Counted from the stretch's first letter, positions 1 through 11,222 are shown. The stretch is 64,000 nucleotides of DNA from Astropecten irregularis (GCA_963971285.1 OZ020248.1:19861873-19925872), one strand, 5' to 3'. The notes: a model not told the origin generated them from the letters alone. Made by a program: numbers and translations.

Positions 1-122
1 GCTATGGTGATACATGTATTTGTTTTACTATACCTCATACATATTCAGTTGCCTTTATTGCCAAAATTTTCATCAATATCACGGCAAAATGCCACTTTTG
101 CCATACGCCAGCCACCTTTTTA

Positions 123-263
123 AGTAAGGCCGTATCCCAAATTTCTGGCTGTGGCTGTAAATAACACGCCCCAATGGCAGCCACTAGCAAGTGACTGCAG
201 CCGTTTCCATAAACTTGTGCATTGTTTGCAGCCACAGTCAGAGATTTGGGATAGACTTTACTA
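123..263. mobile_element. MITE-like element with imperfect terminal inverted repeats
   Basis: The left end (GGCCGTATCCCAAATTTCTG then GCTGTGGCTG) is matched in reverse at the right end (CAGCCACAGTCAGAGATTTG then GGATAGAC). The inverted repeats are about 35 bp and roughly 80 percent identical. The element is about 140 bp and has no ORF of its own. This is the form of a short non-autonomous DNA transposon. The superfamily is not determined. Confidence 0.6.
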
Positions 264-888
264 ATTTGAAGTTCACGCATCTGCACTGCAAACTTTGCCT
301 CGGATGTGTGACAGTGAAATGATCCATGTGGAACATTTCCTCGGAAGCTTCACCCCCTACAATGGGGATTCGGCTCAAGGCAATTAATATGTATGAGGCA
401 TACTAATTCACATGAACAATGCTCTATTTAAGATGGAGAATTGTTTGATCTTCTTACAACCCTTATGCTGAAAGAAAACAGAATAGTAATTTTTGTGCAA
501 ACCGCAATAGGAAAATAAACTACCGGTACCGGTGAGCAAAATGTGCTTGTGTATGCTACATGGACTTTGCAGAATTAATTTTTTTATATGGTACAAAATG
601 TTCTGTGGTCATATAAAAACTGTTAGCAAATACTAATTTACAAAAAAGTCCAATTTTACTGGCAACATGGAGGCAACTAACTTTAAGATATAAACATTCA
701 CTGAGTTGTAAAGTTTGTATAGGCACCTCTACCCAGTGGCCACCCATCCTTTCACTTTTCATCCAAAACAAATCACTGCTTCCAATGCAGCACCGAAGCA
801 AGCAGCTTGGTAAGTGAAGCATTCTCTGAGGATAATCAAATTAAGTTGTAACTTCAACAAAACCATAACAAACATGAGCAGACTATGA
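264..888. other. Non-coding flank downstream of the HECT-like gene
   Basis: AT-rich sequence without a convincing ORF or repeat. It includes the presumed 3' untranslated region of the minus-strand gene whose stop codon is at 889-891. I saw no clear polyadenylation signal that fixes the transcript end. Confidence 0.4.
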
Positions 889-1160
889 TTAAACAGACCC
901 AAAACCCTGACTCTCAACAACTAGGGCAGCATACTCGTCAACAATTGAGTTGAGGTTCTGGAATCTCTCTGTGAGGGGTAGAGTGATCACAAATCCACAT
1001 GTATTTATTTTGGGAAGCACTCTCTTCTCAAACCCAACGTTAAGTCGAACATTGTTGCTTAGCTCACAGGGCAGCTCCTGTAATCCTGTGAGCCACATGA
1101 GAATGTCAGGGAGGGAAACACGAACAGCATGGCCATCCACTTTGGCCACAGCTTCTCCGG
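889..1160 (-). CDS. Last exon of the HECT-like gene: C-lobe with catalytic cysteine
   Basis: This exon encodes about 90 residues ending VVESQGFGSV and a TAA stop. It carries the HECT signature LPKINTCGF, the L-P-x(3)-T-C pattern around the active-site cysteine, followed by LPLTERFQNL. The acceptor is a clean pyrimidine-poor TTTCAG at 1161-1163. The preserved cysteine and intact frame argue that this copy is functional, unlike the broken HECT-like piece at 30.2-30.7 kb. Confidence 0.85.
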
Positions 1161-4100
1161 CTGAAATATACAAATTTTTAGAGTAAATGGTCATGAACTT
1201 CTGTTACTTAAACATGGTGTAAAGATATTTGAACATTCTGGTAAAATAAACACTGTAGAATTTTGATTTATTTGGAAATGTTCTTGGAAATGTTTTATGT
1301 AAAGTGCACCTTAATCAAATCCAGTAAAATCTATTTAATAGCAGACAAGGCAGTGTCTGCACCAGAAACAATATTTTTTTTTTACTTAGGTTGCTGAATG
1401 GGACATATTTTGCAATTTTAGGTTTGGTAAGAAAAAGGGGGTCAAATTCAACATGTTCATTGCTCAAGGTGATTTTTTTTTTACAAAAGTCTGTCTGTTC
1501 TGATTCTTTAACATGTTTACTGATGAAAACCTTTGTTAAAGTTGTTGCATTACTTTCTTGTCGTAGACCGAACCAAACTGAATTTAACCTTATTTCCTGG
1601 TGTCTTTACCTTCTGCTGCCTGCAAGAACATTATCCAACCTTGGGCCACTGTCTCCTCAGCCATGTAGTTGTTTGAGCCAGGTTCACCTGTGAAGTCAAA
1701 GGTCATAATATCTTGCAATGCTGAGGCAGTCAGTTCCCTTGGCTTGCGGCCTTCCAGGAGTACTGAGCACTGGCGAGGGTGGTCCTTCATCATTTTGAGC
1801 ACACCACCTAGAGACAAACCTGCAATAAATAAAAATAAATAAAACAATAATGTATGTCTTCAATATTAATGCAATTAAAACAATACATGCTTCTGGTTTG
1901 GACCCACTGGAAGGTTAGGCCCACTTGACCCTTTGTCAATGTGGTATTGTGTATTTTCTAGAAATCTTTTGATGATCAAACTTGAAATCAATTTAATGGT
2001 TCAGAAGTTATTAAAAAAAAGTGATTAAAAAAAACAACAACATTCAATTCGTCTAATTTCAGATCTGATGTCACTATAGTATCGAAACTGTTTACCACTT
2101 CAAAATAATTTAAAGCTGTTCAATATGTTTTTGCATAGAGAAGAACTTTCAGTTATATTATATAAAGGAACTTGATCCAAATAATTAATAAACGTTGCTT
2201 TTTAAGACCATGCTATGGTCGAAACGTGTCATGCACTTCTCCAAGTGTAAAGGAACTTAATTAAAAATACATCAAATCATATCAGACTCAGTTTTACTTT
2301 TTAATCACTGGTGCCTGAATTGCCAAAGGACAAATCGACATCAAGAATACAGATGATGGTTTCAACAAAAATTAAAATTCTGTATGAAGGTTATATATAG
2401 TATTACAATATTGTTACTTTAAAAAAACATTAAAAGAGGATTCTACAGGGGAAAAAACTAGATAAAGAACACCTGGTTTACAGCAAAAAGAAAAAGAAAA
2501 AAGATTCTCAAAAGCAGAATATACTGTTAAGAGTTTCAAGTGTGTGATGGTGCCTTAACATCACTATAACTTACCATCCATGAACTGATCAAGCTCCATC
2601 CTAGGCTTGCAAAGTACATGATGCTGAACCAATGCCTGCAACAACTTTGGCAGATCATCTGGTCTGACAAGTGGCTTACAGTACCCAGCATCATACCTAC
2701 TTGGGAGTAATTGGTCAATGTTGGCAGTGATGTCAGTTTCATCCATAGACTCCAACTAGAATTAAAAAAAACGTGAGAAAAAGCACCATGATAATTTTAT
2801 GGCTAGGTGGATTCTTAAAACAGTTAAAACATGTATGGCAATGTATGTTTTGAGTAGATCATACACAGTTACTAAATGTGATAAAAGCCTTGGACATGAG
2901 TAAACTTAACAATATCTCAAACAATGGTAGTTACATCTGACACCAAATGTTAAGAGCAAACTATAAGATTACATAATCAACTTGCATTGATCCCTGTTGA
3001 TTCAATAACGCACGGTCCACTTCAACTGCAGGCTATGCCTACATTAATAATTTCATAATAAAGGAATAGTACTTAGGTACCATTGTGAATCAACATGTGG
3101 ATAGTATTTGTGCTGGAGATGCTAAATATGAAGTGACGTCATGTGCCATGTCAAGGCATGTTAAAAGGTCAAAATTTTATAATGGAATGTCAATTGAGAT
3201 GAAAGTTGATATGAATCCAAGTTATTAAGTATCGTTCATGTAAATACGGAAAAGCCCTATGATCTTTTTTTCAAACAGACATAGATAGGTCTAGTATTCA
3301 GTTCACCTGTGTTAGTGCATCTTGCATACTGGCTGGTAGGTGGGCCTTCTTGAAGGTCTCTGCCTTACCCCGCAGGATGTACTCCACCATGGGCTTGGCA
3401 AAGATAGGGAGCCCATGCCCTCCATTTAAAATTGTGGTAGCAGTAAGCTGACCAAGGAAGCGGAATTGCTTCCTTTCCAGCCGGATGAAGTTTGGCCGAA
3501 AAAAATGATTCCCAGCAATTCCTGCGTTGAAATAAATTCTGTTAATTTATTGTATTATCATTACTGTAAATAATTCTTAATGGAAATTGTTTATAGTGGT
3601 ATGGATCTTACATTGTTTCCAATTTGATTTGTTTACTGAGAACATTTGTTGACAGCTGCGACTCAGGGCAGGGCTTCTAGGACGGTACATAACCATCATT
3701 CCACCAATAGTATACATAGGTATGGTAGCATAGCAGGCAGGGCTCGAAATATCCACTAGACCTTGGACCGAGTCTAGTGATTTCAGTGTTGGTCTAGTAA
3801 AGTGTGTACTGCACTAGTCCGGCTGTCTAGTGAATATTGTTTTCTTTGCACAGATAAAATGGTTGCTAAATTGATGATTTTTGACACAGTATTGCATACA
3901 TGTAGGGGCCTATGCAACAGGTCTAGTGGAAAAAGTTCAGGTCTAGTTAAATGCTTCAATTACTAGACCTGCTGTCCAGAGCTTTTTTTTTCACGAAATT
4001 CGAGCCCTAAGCATAATGATATCCTGCACATTGTACAGTTGTTAACTTTTGGTCTTTTTCTTTTAGCAGAGTAATATAATAGTTGTGTTCCAAAACACAA

Positions 4101-7100
4101 TAGACCTCATACCTTGGTTTACAGCAATGGAAATTAAACTTATGGTACATTGATGTTTACCTTATGAGAACAATGCAACTAACATAACTGAACGGCAATC
4201 AAAATGGACAGCAATTGAACCTTACCTTCTGTCATGTCAGAGCTGGCAACTTCCTTTACAAACAGAGTACTAAACTCTCTGGTGAGGCCACCAATATCAA
4301 CCCCAGACTCCCCTGTGAAAGTTACTGCTAACTTGTACAGTAGATTGGCTTGGTTATAACCAATCCCAATCAGTGCATCACTGAGGATGTGCCGTCTCCT
4401 CACTGATAGTGACAACATTTTGTCTTCACTGTGCTCTGGGAGCATGGATACAGTTTCCCCTATCAGCTCCTGCAGGGACCTATAACACAAACATTATACA
4501 CAGTAGTCATTACAATACCAACTCAATTATTGTTGTTATTATTGTTATTCCATATTCATTATAACAAAAAATGCAACTCCCTGTCAAATAATAACTCACC
4601 AAACCAAAACAGATTTATTTGTAGGAGACAACATCTGAAATATTGAACTATTTATGCTTTATTAAATAGAGTGTCACTGATTAAAAGTAACAAGCAATAA
4701 ATTGTAAAGGTCGGTAATAGATTTAATTGTGATTAATTTCAGCATGATATTGGCAAATCTTGCAGCAAGATGGTTGTTTCTGCCTCACACCCATCATGCC
4801 TTCAATGTGTATGTCCATAACTACAGAATTTCTGTTACACATGCAGGAACATTGGCTCATCAAACATGTACAACAAAACTTAATTTCTTAATGGAACACC
4901 ACAAAGCAGGTACTCCACAATGCATTACTTATGACATCAAAATGGACAGTGTCAAGTGTGCTGGGGCAATAGACCTACTGCATTTATCATGTTATGATTC
5001 CTAGTTCATATGAATAAGAAAAAAGAATAAGAAAGGTCAAAGCTGTAACAATGATAATCTAATTGTTTCCATTTGTGCCAGCTAGTGACTCCACAAATCA
5101 AGCTACCTTTGTAATTTTGGATGCTCTGATTACTTTGCAAAAATACCTGTTGTCATTGTCATCATCAGCTTTTTCAAGATCTGGTACATCATCTGCTAGC
5201 ATGTCCATGATGTGCTCATCACTCATGCGCTCTTCTTCACAATCTTTTTGGTATAATACATCACTGTAACATAAAGAGAGAGTGTGGAAAGCTTAGTTTA
5301 ATTTCATCTGACACCAAAAATACAAGCTTAGAGCCATGAAACAGATTCAAGTCAAGTAATCACTTGTAGTTTCATCAAGCTGCAATAGTAAAGTTAAATG
5401 TCAAAATTGGAGCTGAGAATGATAACACCTGCAGTGAAATGAAATGTTTATCTCTCCTTTCCATGAGTGTTATGGTCAGTTAATAAAACAATCCCTTAAA
5501 ATAAATTTTCTTATTTTATAAAAATGAACCAAATGTGTTGCAATTCATGCAAACAAAATATTTTTCAAAAGGCATTCAATGTCCTTATTTCATCAATGCT
5601 TGATCTCTTCTTTTACATCTCTTCATAAATTGATTCTTAGGGTCCCACCTATAAGACTCTTCAGAAAACACTTATCTTTGAGGAATGTCAGTTGGTTATC
5701 ACATTTCATACAAACAATCAGGTTTTTGAAATGACTGCATTGCAAAACAGGATTAAAACTATACTACCCATGCAAACAAGCAATAAACATGTATGTTACC
5801 TGACCACTTGAGCGAGGCATCGTGTGGTGTCTGGTGAAGTGCATGTTGTCAAGGTATTTGCATCCCTGACAGCAATATTTTCCTCATCACTGTTGTGCTG
5901 TTTCAAAAGTGGAAATGTGTTCAGGTTTAGACAATATAAGGTCTTCAGCCACGCATTAAGACACAGAGCACAAAATGGTGACTTTGTTAATCCACAGATT
6001 GGAGGACTTCATGATGTATTGTATACATATGCAATGCACAATATCTATCAAACTCATTGTGTAAAAATACATGCATGCTACACTAGATGAACTATGACCC
6101 AGGCAAATGAAGGGTGTAACTGTAGATGAACTCAGCCAGGTAAAAATAAGTATCAGAAATATATCATTATACATGTACCCATAAACTCACCTTATGAGTG
6201 CCAACCCTTCGCCGCTTCAATGGTTTAATCTCGGGAAGGTCTTCCCCATCTGAAGAATCTTGATTCTAATAGGGGATAGGAGCAGAGAGAGACATTTAGA
6301 ATATTGCAGAATAGTGTACAATCATGTAATTGCAGAAATAATATTATGCACACTTAGAGTATGATGCTACATTAGAATAATTTCATACAATTCTATGAAT
6401 GTGAAACAATCATTATTCGTTTTTATATAATATAATGCACAGGGGATCACCTCGGGTATCATAGATTACCTGTTCATTAGTATGGCTAATTTGGTGACAT
6501 GTCAGGATCCACCAATCAGATGACTGGGATTTGTGCAGGCATGATATAAAGTCAAATATTTTTGAACAATCTACAACAAACAAACAATTTTTAGTGAATA
6601 GCAATATACCAACCAGGACATCCAGCGGATTTGAATAGGTGCGGTCGCTCCTTATGTAAATGCATCCTTGCCCGGCAAGGCTCAGAACTGCCCTTCCATT
6701 CCAGGTGAAGGAAGCTGACGTGGGCGGGACTTGCAGGCGCCTCGTGCCGGGAATGATGCTGAAAAAATAGAAACATAGTCCTACTTACAAGTCTAGATTC
6801 TAAAGTATTCCACCAAGAGTTTGCACATCACAGCAGATAAAATGTTCATTCAAGCAGGCAAGTTTGTTAATGTCCCGGGACATCTCCACGTCTTACATCA
6901 CTTGATAGGATAATTGGTTATTCTTTTAGATATTTTTTTTCTATCAGCCAATTGGCAGCTCACCATAAAAGCTTCACTGTTCGTTTTTTTATAATGTATA
7001 CAATTTTTTTTTAATCATGAAATAAACACAAAGGGAAAATGACTGAATTATTTTAAGTCATTGAAAAGTGAACAAAGAAAAATTGACTGGAGCGGGATTC

Positions 7101-7637
7101 GAACCGGCGACCTCCTGAATACCGTACAGGCGCTCTACCAACTGAGCTATCCAGCCCTACGTTGGTGGTGTCCCTAATAGTCAATTTGTCAATTTTATTT
7201 GACTATTTGGGACACAACCAACGTAGGGCTGGATAGCTCAGTTGGTAGAGCGCCTGTACAGTATTCAGGAGGTCGTCGGTTCGAATCTCGCTCCAGTAAA
7301 ATTTTCTTTGTTCACTTTTAAATTTTTTTTAAACGTACCTCAGAAATTGAAACTTGAGGTCGGACTCCTCACTAAATATCCCTGCAAAAAGGGAAGAAAT
7401 TTCTTCCCTTATTTGCTTGTATGTCCATTGGTGGCAAATTGCAATTTTGCCAACAAGGCCAGCTGCTGCCAGCTGGCCCTTGGCAGCGCCCCGTGGAATT
7501 TGGTCAGATTCATATGGTATACATACGATCTCCTTATTTGTGGATCTACTATTGCCATTTTTCCTAGTCCTAGCAAGGACACCCCTTCGTGGTGGTCTTG
7601 ACTGCTGGACAGCTGAGGGCAAACGGAATCTTCTTTC
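889..7637 (-). CDS. HECT-domain E3 ubiquitin ligase-like protein, ten exons, 5' end not found
   Basis: Ten exons on the minus strand join with matching phases: 7339-7637, 6614-6758, 6191-6265, 5800-5897, 5147-5263, 4226-4479, 3307-3521, 2575-2755, 1610-1819, 889-1160. They total 1866 nt, 621 residues plus stop. Residues 1-150 are a family-specific N-terminal region (GRAVLSLAGQGCIYIRSDRT). Next come acidic and basic stretches with a likely nuclear localisation signal (PLKRRRVGTHK) and an Asp/Glu-rich segment. The HECT domain follows. Its N-lobe opens with GVDIGGLTREF and continues with FIRLERKQFRFLGQLTATTI. The C-lobe ends with VLPKINTCGFVITLPL, where the Cys near residue 586 sits about 35 residues from the C-terminus, as expected for the ubiquitin-thioester cysteine. 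All introns are GT-AG; the donor of exon 6614-6758 (GTTGGT) is weak but is the one that keeps frame. No start Met is identified, so further 5' exons should lie above 7637. It resembles G2E3-like families expanded in invertebrates. Catalytic activity is inferred. Confidence 0.85.
3738..4008. mobile_element. Intronic MITE-like element with AGGGCTCGAA termini
   Basis: It begins CAGGGCTCGAAAT and ends ATTCGAGCCCT, an inverted repeat of about 12 bp. Inside are repeated GGTCTAGT / ACTAGACC motifs in both orientations. The element is 271 bp, lies in the intron between exons 3307-3521 and 4226-4479 of the HECT-like gene, and has no ORF. Confidence 0.6.
7085..7156 (-). tRNA. tRNA-like sequence, probably tRNA-derived repeat and not a working tRNA
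   Basis: The 72-nt sequence has a perfect 7-bp acceptor stem (GGCTGGA with TCCAGTC), a D arm with TAGCTCAGTTGGTAGAGC (A box) and a T arm with GGTTCGAATCCC (B box). The anticodon arm CCTGT-ACGGTAT-TCAGG has a T-T mismatch at its base and lacks U at position 33. The T stem has one C-C mismatch. The internal pol III promoter boxes look good, but the decoding arm does not. It may be transcribed without serving translation. Confidence 0.5.
7227..7298 (+). tRNA. Second tRNA-like sequence, inverted mate of the 7085-7156 copy
   Basis: Same family and length as the mate, in the opposite orientation, with A box and B box retained. It is more decayed: the terminal pair 1-72 is G-A, and the T stem and anticodon loop carry transitions (ACAGTAT loop). 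It is best read as a tRNA-derived repeat. Confidence 0.45.
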
Positions 7638-7887
7638 CTGTAGTGTATGCAGAAAACATGTACAGTTTACAGAAACAATCTTTATAATTTGACATGTAAT
7701 GTTCATTCATAGGCATGAATAACATGATTAAGTTAGTGCACCCTCACGGGTCACCTCCATGGAACCGAGCTTTGAGAAAGGCCCGCCCCCAGGCGAATAA
7801 AACTTTTTTATTTACCGCTGGACTGGTACAACTCACCAGTGCATGTCATGAGCATCAACATACTGTCTCAGATCATGAAGGAATCAA

Positions 7888-8085
7888 ATAAGGTATATCG
7901 CAAATAGCGACAGCGGGGAGTTGTGGGATGCACAAGGGTCGAAAGGGCGCCACCACCTGCTTACTTTTGGTCAGTTTTCTTTGTGCACTGTGTCACGTGA
8001 ATATGTAAATCGCCCAAAATGTATCCAACAATGCTTTGCAGAAGCGCCCTCTCTTGGTGAAAATGCTATTTGCGATATACCTTAT
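7888..8085. mobile_element. MITE with perfect 21-bp terminal inverted repeats
   Basis: The sequence AAGGTATATCGCAAATAGC near 7890 recurs as its exact reverse complement, ending at 8085. The repeats are 21 bp with no mismatch and the element is 198 bp. The interior has no coding capacity beyond a chance ORF. Perfect termini suggest recent mobility. Superfamily is unknown. Confidence 0.75.
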
Positions 8086-8350
8086 GTAGGTTATAAAAAT
8101 CTATGATTGTAAATAGAATAGTGGCATGTTGTGGTCGGGCGTTTGGGAAAGAAGATCGCCCTCTTTCTCCCCCCTTCAGCTTCCATCCGGTATCCAGGAA
8201 TCGAATTCCGCGGGTACGGGTCCCGATTACAGCACACAGCGCCCCCTCGTGATTGCACTGGATAGGATTGGTTGATGACCACAATGCTTGGGAAGGAGGT
8301 TGAATGTTCAGTGTTTATGGTTTATAAACCATTAAATTGTGAACACAATT

Positions 8351-8388
8351 AATTGACAGACGGCGCGTTGGGGCGCCGTCTGTCAATT
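8351..8388. repeat. Perfect hairpin at the left edge of the palindrome array
   Basis: AATTGACAGACGGCGC at 8351-8366 is followed after 6 bases by its perfect reverse complement at 8373-8388. The same sequence recurs at 9098-9116 at the other edge of the array. Confidence 0.8.
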
Positions 8389-9116
8389 CGCGATACCGAT
8401 CCCATACGGTACGGCCGGCCGAGTTGGTCATACCACGGAGCGGAGGAAGGCAGGTGATACGGACCGAGTTGATTCAAACTTTTTTTAGCTCGATTTTCGT
8501 GGTTTATAAACCACGTTTTTATGGAGCTTCAAATTTCATGGTATATAAACCATGTTTTTTATGCTATAGTTTTCATGGTTTGTAAACCATGTTTTTTATT
8601 CCTGTAATCTTCATGGTTTATAAACCATAATTTGTAAACCATGTTTTTTTATGCTAACATTTTCATGGTTTGTAAACCATGTTTTTTTTATGCTATAATT
8701 TTCATGGTTTATAAACCATGATTTGTAAACCATGTTTTTTATGCTTTTATTTTCATGGTTTGTAAACCATGTTTTTTTATGCTATAATTTTCATGGTTTA
8801 TAAACCATGATTTGTAAACCATGTTTTTTATGCTTTTATTTTCATGGTTTGTAAACCATGTTTTTTTCATGCTATAATTTTCATGGTTTATAAACCATGA
8901 TTTAAAAACAAGGTTCAATGCTCATGGTTTATAAACCATGATTTAAAAACAAGGCTCAATGTTCATGGTTTATAAACCATAAATTATTGTATATTCATGG
9001 TATATAAACCACAAAAAAAGCTGACAACACTTTTTATGGTTTACATGTAATTGTTACAAACCATGGTAAAAAGAGGTCCAAAAAACACTAAACAATAAAT
9101 TGACAGACGGCGCCCC
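8370..9116. mobile_element. TIR-bounded element filled with an array of 18-bp palindromes
   Basis: The ends are a perfect 19-bp inverted repeat: GGGGCGCCGTCTGTCAATT at 8370-8388 and its complement at 9098-9116. Most of the interior, about 8490-9065, is an array of CATGGTTTATAAACCATG and close variants (one or two changed central bases), about 17 palindromes spaced by T-rich linkers such as TTTTTTATGCTATAATTTT. Higher-order spacing is visible because a four-palindrome block recurs near 8640, 8700 and 8830. One more palindrome lies outside the left terminus near 8318. No ORF is present. This is a non-autonomous element with an internal satellite. Confidence 0.65.
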
Positions 9117-9441
9117 ATAGTCATGGAAACATTCATAAAAGACTACCATATGCGCCCTCGAACATGATGCAAATAGTTGCAAGCTTACTTGGATGCATCA
9201 CCCGCTGCTTTCCGCCTCGGATGAGCTGGCTGGAGATGTCAGGAGAAGTCTTAGTAGTGCTTCAACTTGTGGAAACATCCCACAAACTTGTGGAAGCATA
9301 TCTTTGAAGACCTATCTGTACGATAGGTTGAATCGTAGGATTGGGTTTGAAGCACACGTCTGAAGATAAGTCCTCAGCCTCAGCATACGTTTTGGCCGAA
9401 GCATTGGCTCTGGCACACTTGACTCTCAGCTCAAGTTCCCG

Positions 9442-9663
9442 CTATCTCTGTTGTAATTTGAGCTGATGCTGCTGTATCTCCATTTGAACTGGAAGACTTA
9501 ACCTTGTCCTAAAAGGACCTTTCAACCTAAAGCTGACAAGTCGTTGCATTACCCCCAGACAAATAAGGTGCATATAGTCAAGTGGAAAGGTTGAAATCAT
9601 GTCTATCCCAAGTCTAACTAGTGGTGTGGTGCCTTGCAGGTGGTGTTCTTTGTTGTTACACAC
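9442..9663 (-). pseudogene. Fragment of a transposon-encoded protein with DYMHLICLGV motif
   Basis: The minus-strand frame contains LDYMHLICLGVMQRLVSF. This matches the LDYMHxxCLGV motif of large uncharacterised transposon proteins common in invertebrates, from memory of the family. The frame is only 73 residues, has no neighbours in the same frame, and is interpreted as a relic. Confidence 0.4.
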
Positions 9664-9982
9664 AAAGACACACTAAAACTCTACAATTGTTGTTTACAAA
9701 ATACCTTTAATACAGATTGCATGAAATCGCAGATGGAATGTAAACACGTCCTACCTGCCCTGACATCATGTAGATATTAGTCTGCCAATCAGAAAAATTG
9801 AGCTTCCAGTGGTCATTCTTGAGCTCCACGGTATGAGCATCAGCTTTTTTGGTGATGCTTGGATCGCTGAGTACAGCACATACATTGTTCTTTTACCCTG
9901 GCAATGTTCTCATGAGTCAAATTCCACTGAGTAGGGCAGCTTCACTGGCTTTGATGCAAAATCTGAAACTAAATACCACATT

Positions 9983-10120
9983 TAATGGGAGACTTTGGAG
10001 ATCCAGTCTTCAAGTCAACAGCATACATGCGTACGCATGCGCAAAACATCGCGCGCATGCTCACAATTATGTGCGTGTGCACTTTTGACTTAAAGACCGG
10101 TTCTCCAAAGTCTCCCATTA
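9983..10120. mobile_element. MITE inserted into an hAT-like transposase relic
   Basis: Inverted termini TAATGGGAGACTTTGGAGA at 9983 and TCTCCAAAGTCTCCCATTA ending at 10120, with further complementarity (AAGTCAA / TTGACTT) inside. The 138-bp element has possible TTA or TAA flanks. Its centre is rich in alternating purine-pyrimidine steps (CGCGCGCATGC, GTGCGTGTGCAC). It interrupts the minus-strand hAT-like frame at 10121-10469. Confidence 0.7.
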
Positions 10121-10674
10121 GCATTTCCCTCAATTCATCTCTGGTGTGCTTCACAGAATCTGGACTGGAGTCTGTGTTGACACCGATGTGCACCCATGCC
10201 AATCCAAACCTTGGGTCAAGAACAGCAGCCAGCATATACACCTTATTGATGAATGGCTCATTGTGGCTGCCAGCTGAGGGTTCTGTCATCAAACAGTTCT
10301 GGAAGATGCCCCTGAACTGCGGGTGAAGGGATGTTATCATAAGGGCATTCATGAGGGGCATGCAATGTCTGCCACTATCTCTCTTCTTCTTTAGATGTGA
10401 GTTAAGGTCCAACACAGTAAGATGAGCAAAACTAATCGTAACCCCCTGGTCACCTGCAATGTAAATCATCCTCCTTCTCTTCCATCATATGCTGGAGAGC
10501 ATAACCCTGACTGACCGACACGCTTTCCTCATCCATCATTGCAGCTATCTTGGTGCAGAGAGCAGCATTCACTCGAGAGATTACATTTCTGATGTGTGAT
10601 GAGGTGGAAATCTCCCAAGACATTGCTCCTGGAAGACAAGATGTCATCACTGTCAAGTCCACCTTAAATATCAC
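10121..10674 (-). pseudogene. hAT-type transposase relic
   Basis: Two minus-strand frames, 10450-10674 and 10121-10469, carry hAT-like sequence. The latter contains HCMPLMNALMITSLHPQF and then VYMLAAVLDPRFGLAWV; the ALLDPRFK-type motif is characteristic of the hAT catalytic region before the dimerisation domain. The frame is broken between the two pieces and cut at its 3' end by the MITE at 9983-10120. No C-terminal dimerisation domain is seen downstream, so the copy is dead. Confidence 0.5.
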
Positions 10675-10795
10675 ACATACCTCACATTGGATTGCTGGCT
10701 TCGGAATAAGCAGGCATCATTTCTTGTGCCAAACTGTTACACAAGGGTGGAATTGCACAAAATCATTCCCAGTTATGGTGGTGATAATCTGACCT

Positions 10796-10934
10796 GCAGC
10801 CGATTTCACGAAACTTTACGCCATGGCGTAAGTCCACTTACGCCACAAATGTTGCGTAAGTTGCGCCACTTACGCAACATTTGTGGCGTAAGTTGGACTT
10901 ACGCCATGGCGTAAAGTTTCGTGAAATCGGCTGC
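10796..10934. mobile_element. Near-perfect palindromic MITE, copy 1
   Basis: The 139-bp sequence is almost entirely self-complementary. The arms start GCAGCCGATTTCACGAAACT and contain TTACGCCATGGCGTAAGT and CCACTTACGCCACAAATG. The arms are about 65 bp with a few mismatches and an 8-bp centre. It lies within a transposon-like ORF region (10935-11222 on one side). A second family member is at 11559-11669. Confidence 0.75.
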
Positions 10935-11222
10935 TGGGCTTTCATTGGCCTTGACTAGTTTTTTGAAATCTGGTTTGCCAATACAGGTGATGTAGTTTTC
11001 TAGAGTTGTCATCAGATTAGATACATACTGAACATCAGCTGAAACTGATAGCTCCCCAAAACCTTTACAGCCAGATTCCTTCACATCAATATTACAGACT
11101 TTGTCTTGCCAGGTCAAATCCTCAGCCACCAAGATCTCAATCTCTGGACATCCACTGCTGCCATAATACACAATCTTCGCATGATTGGAACCACGCAATA
11201 AAAAATGATGAATTGGATCCAA
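10935..11222 (-). pseudogene. Unrecognised transposon-associated ORF fragment
   Basis: The minus-strand frame includes ILVAEDLTWQDKVC and DVQYVSNLMTTLENYITC and runs into the palindromic MITE at 10934, where it ends by chance. It probably belongs with the hAT-like frames at lower coordinates on the same strand, which would follow it in transcription order. No domain is recognised. Confidence 0.3.

Larger units (their letters stand above)
7064..7319. mobile_element. Foldback element: inverted 120-bp arms, each containing a tRNA-like sequence
   Basis: The arms 7064-7183 and 7201-7319 are reverse complements at roughly 92 percent, separated by about 17 bp. Both begin outermost with AAAAGTGAACAAAGAAAA and meet at the centre with GTCCCTAATAGTC / GACTATTTGGGAC. 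Each arm holds a tRNA-like segment pointing toward the outer end of its arm. The right arm ends about 15 bp before the donor site of HECT exon 7339-7637. It may be a tRNA-derived SINE pair inserted head to head, or a foldback transposon that captured a tRNA. Confidence 0.75.

Noticed and set aside
7085-7298. Two functional tRNA genes
   Set aside because: The anticodon loop lacks U33 and has a mismatched closing pair, and both copies sit in matching arms of a foldback, so they are tRNA-derived repeats.
9969-10119. Reading frame continuing from the hAT relic through the MITE
   Set aside because: These codons are MITE sequence and end by chance.
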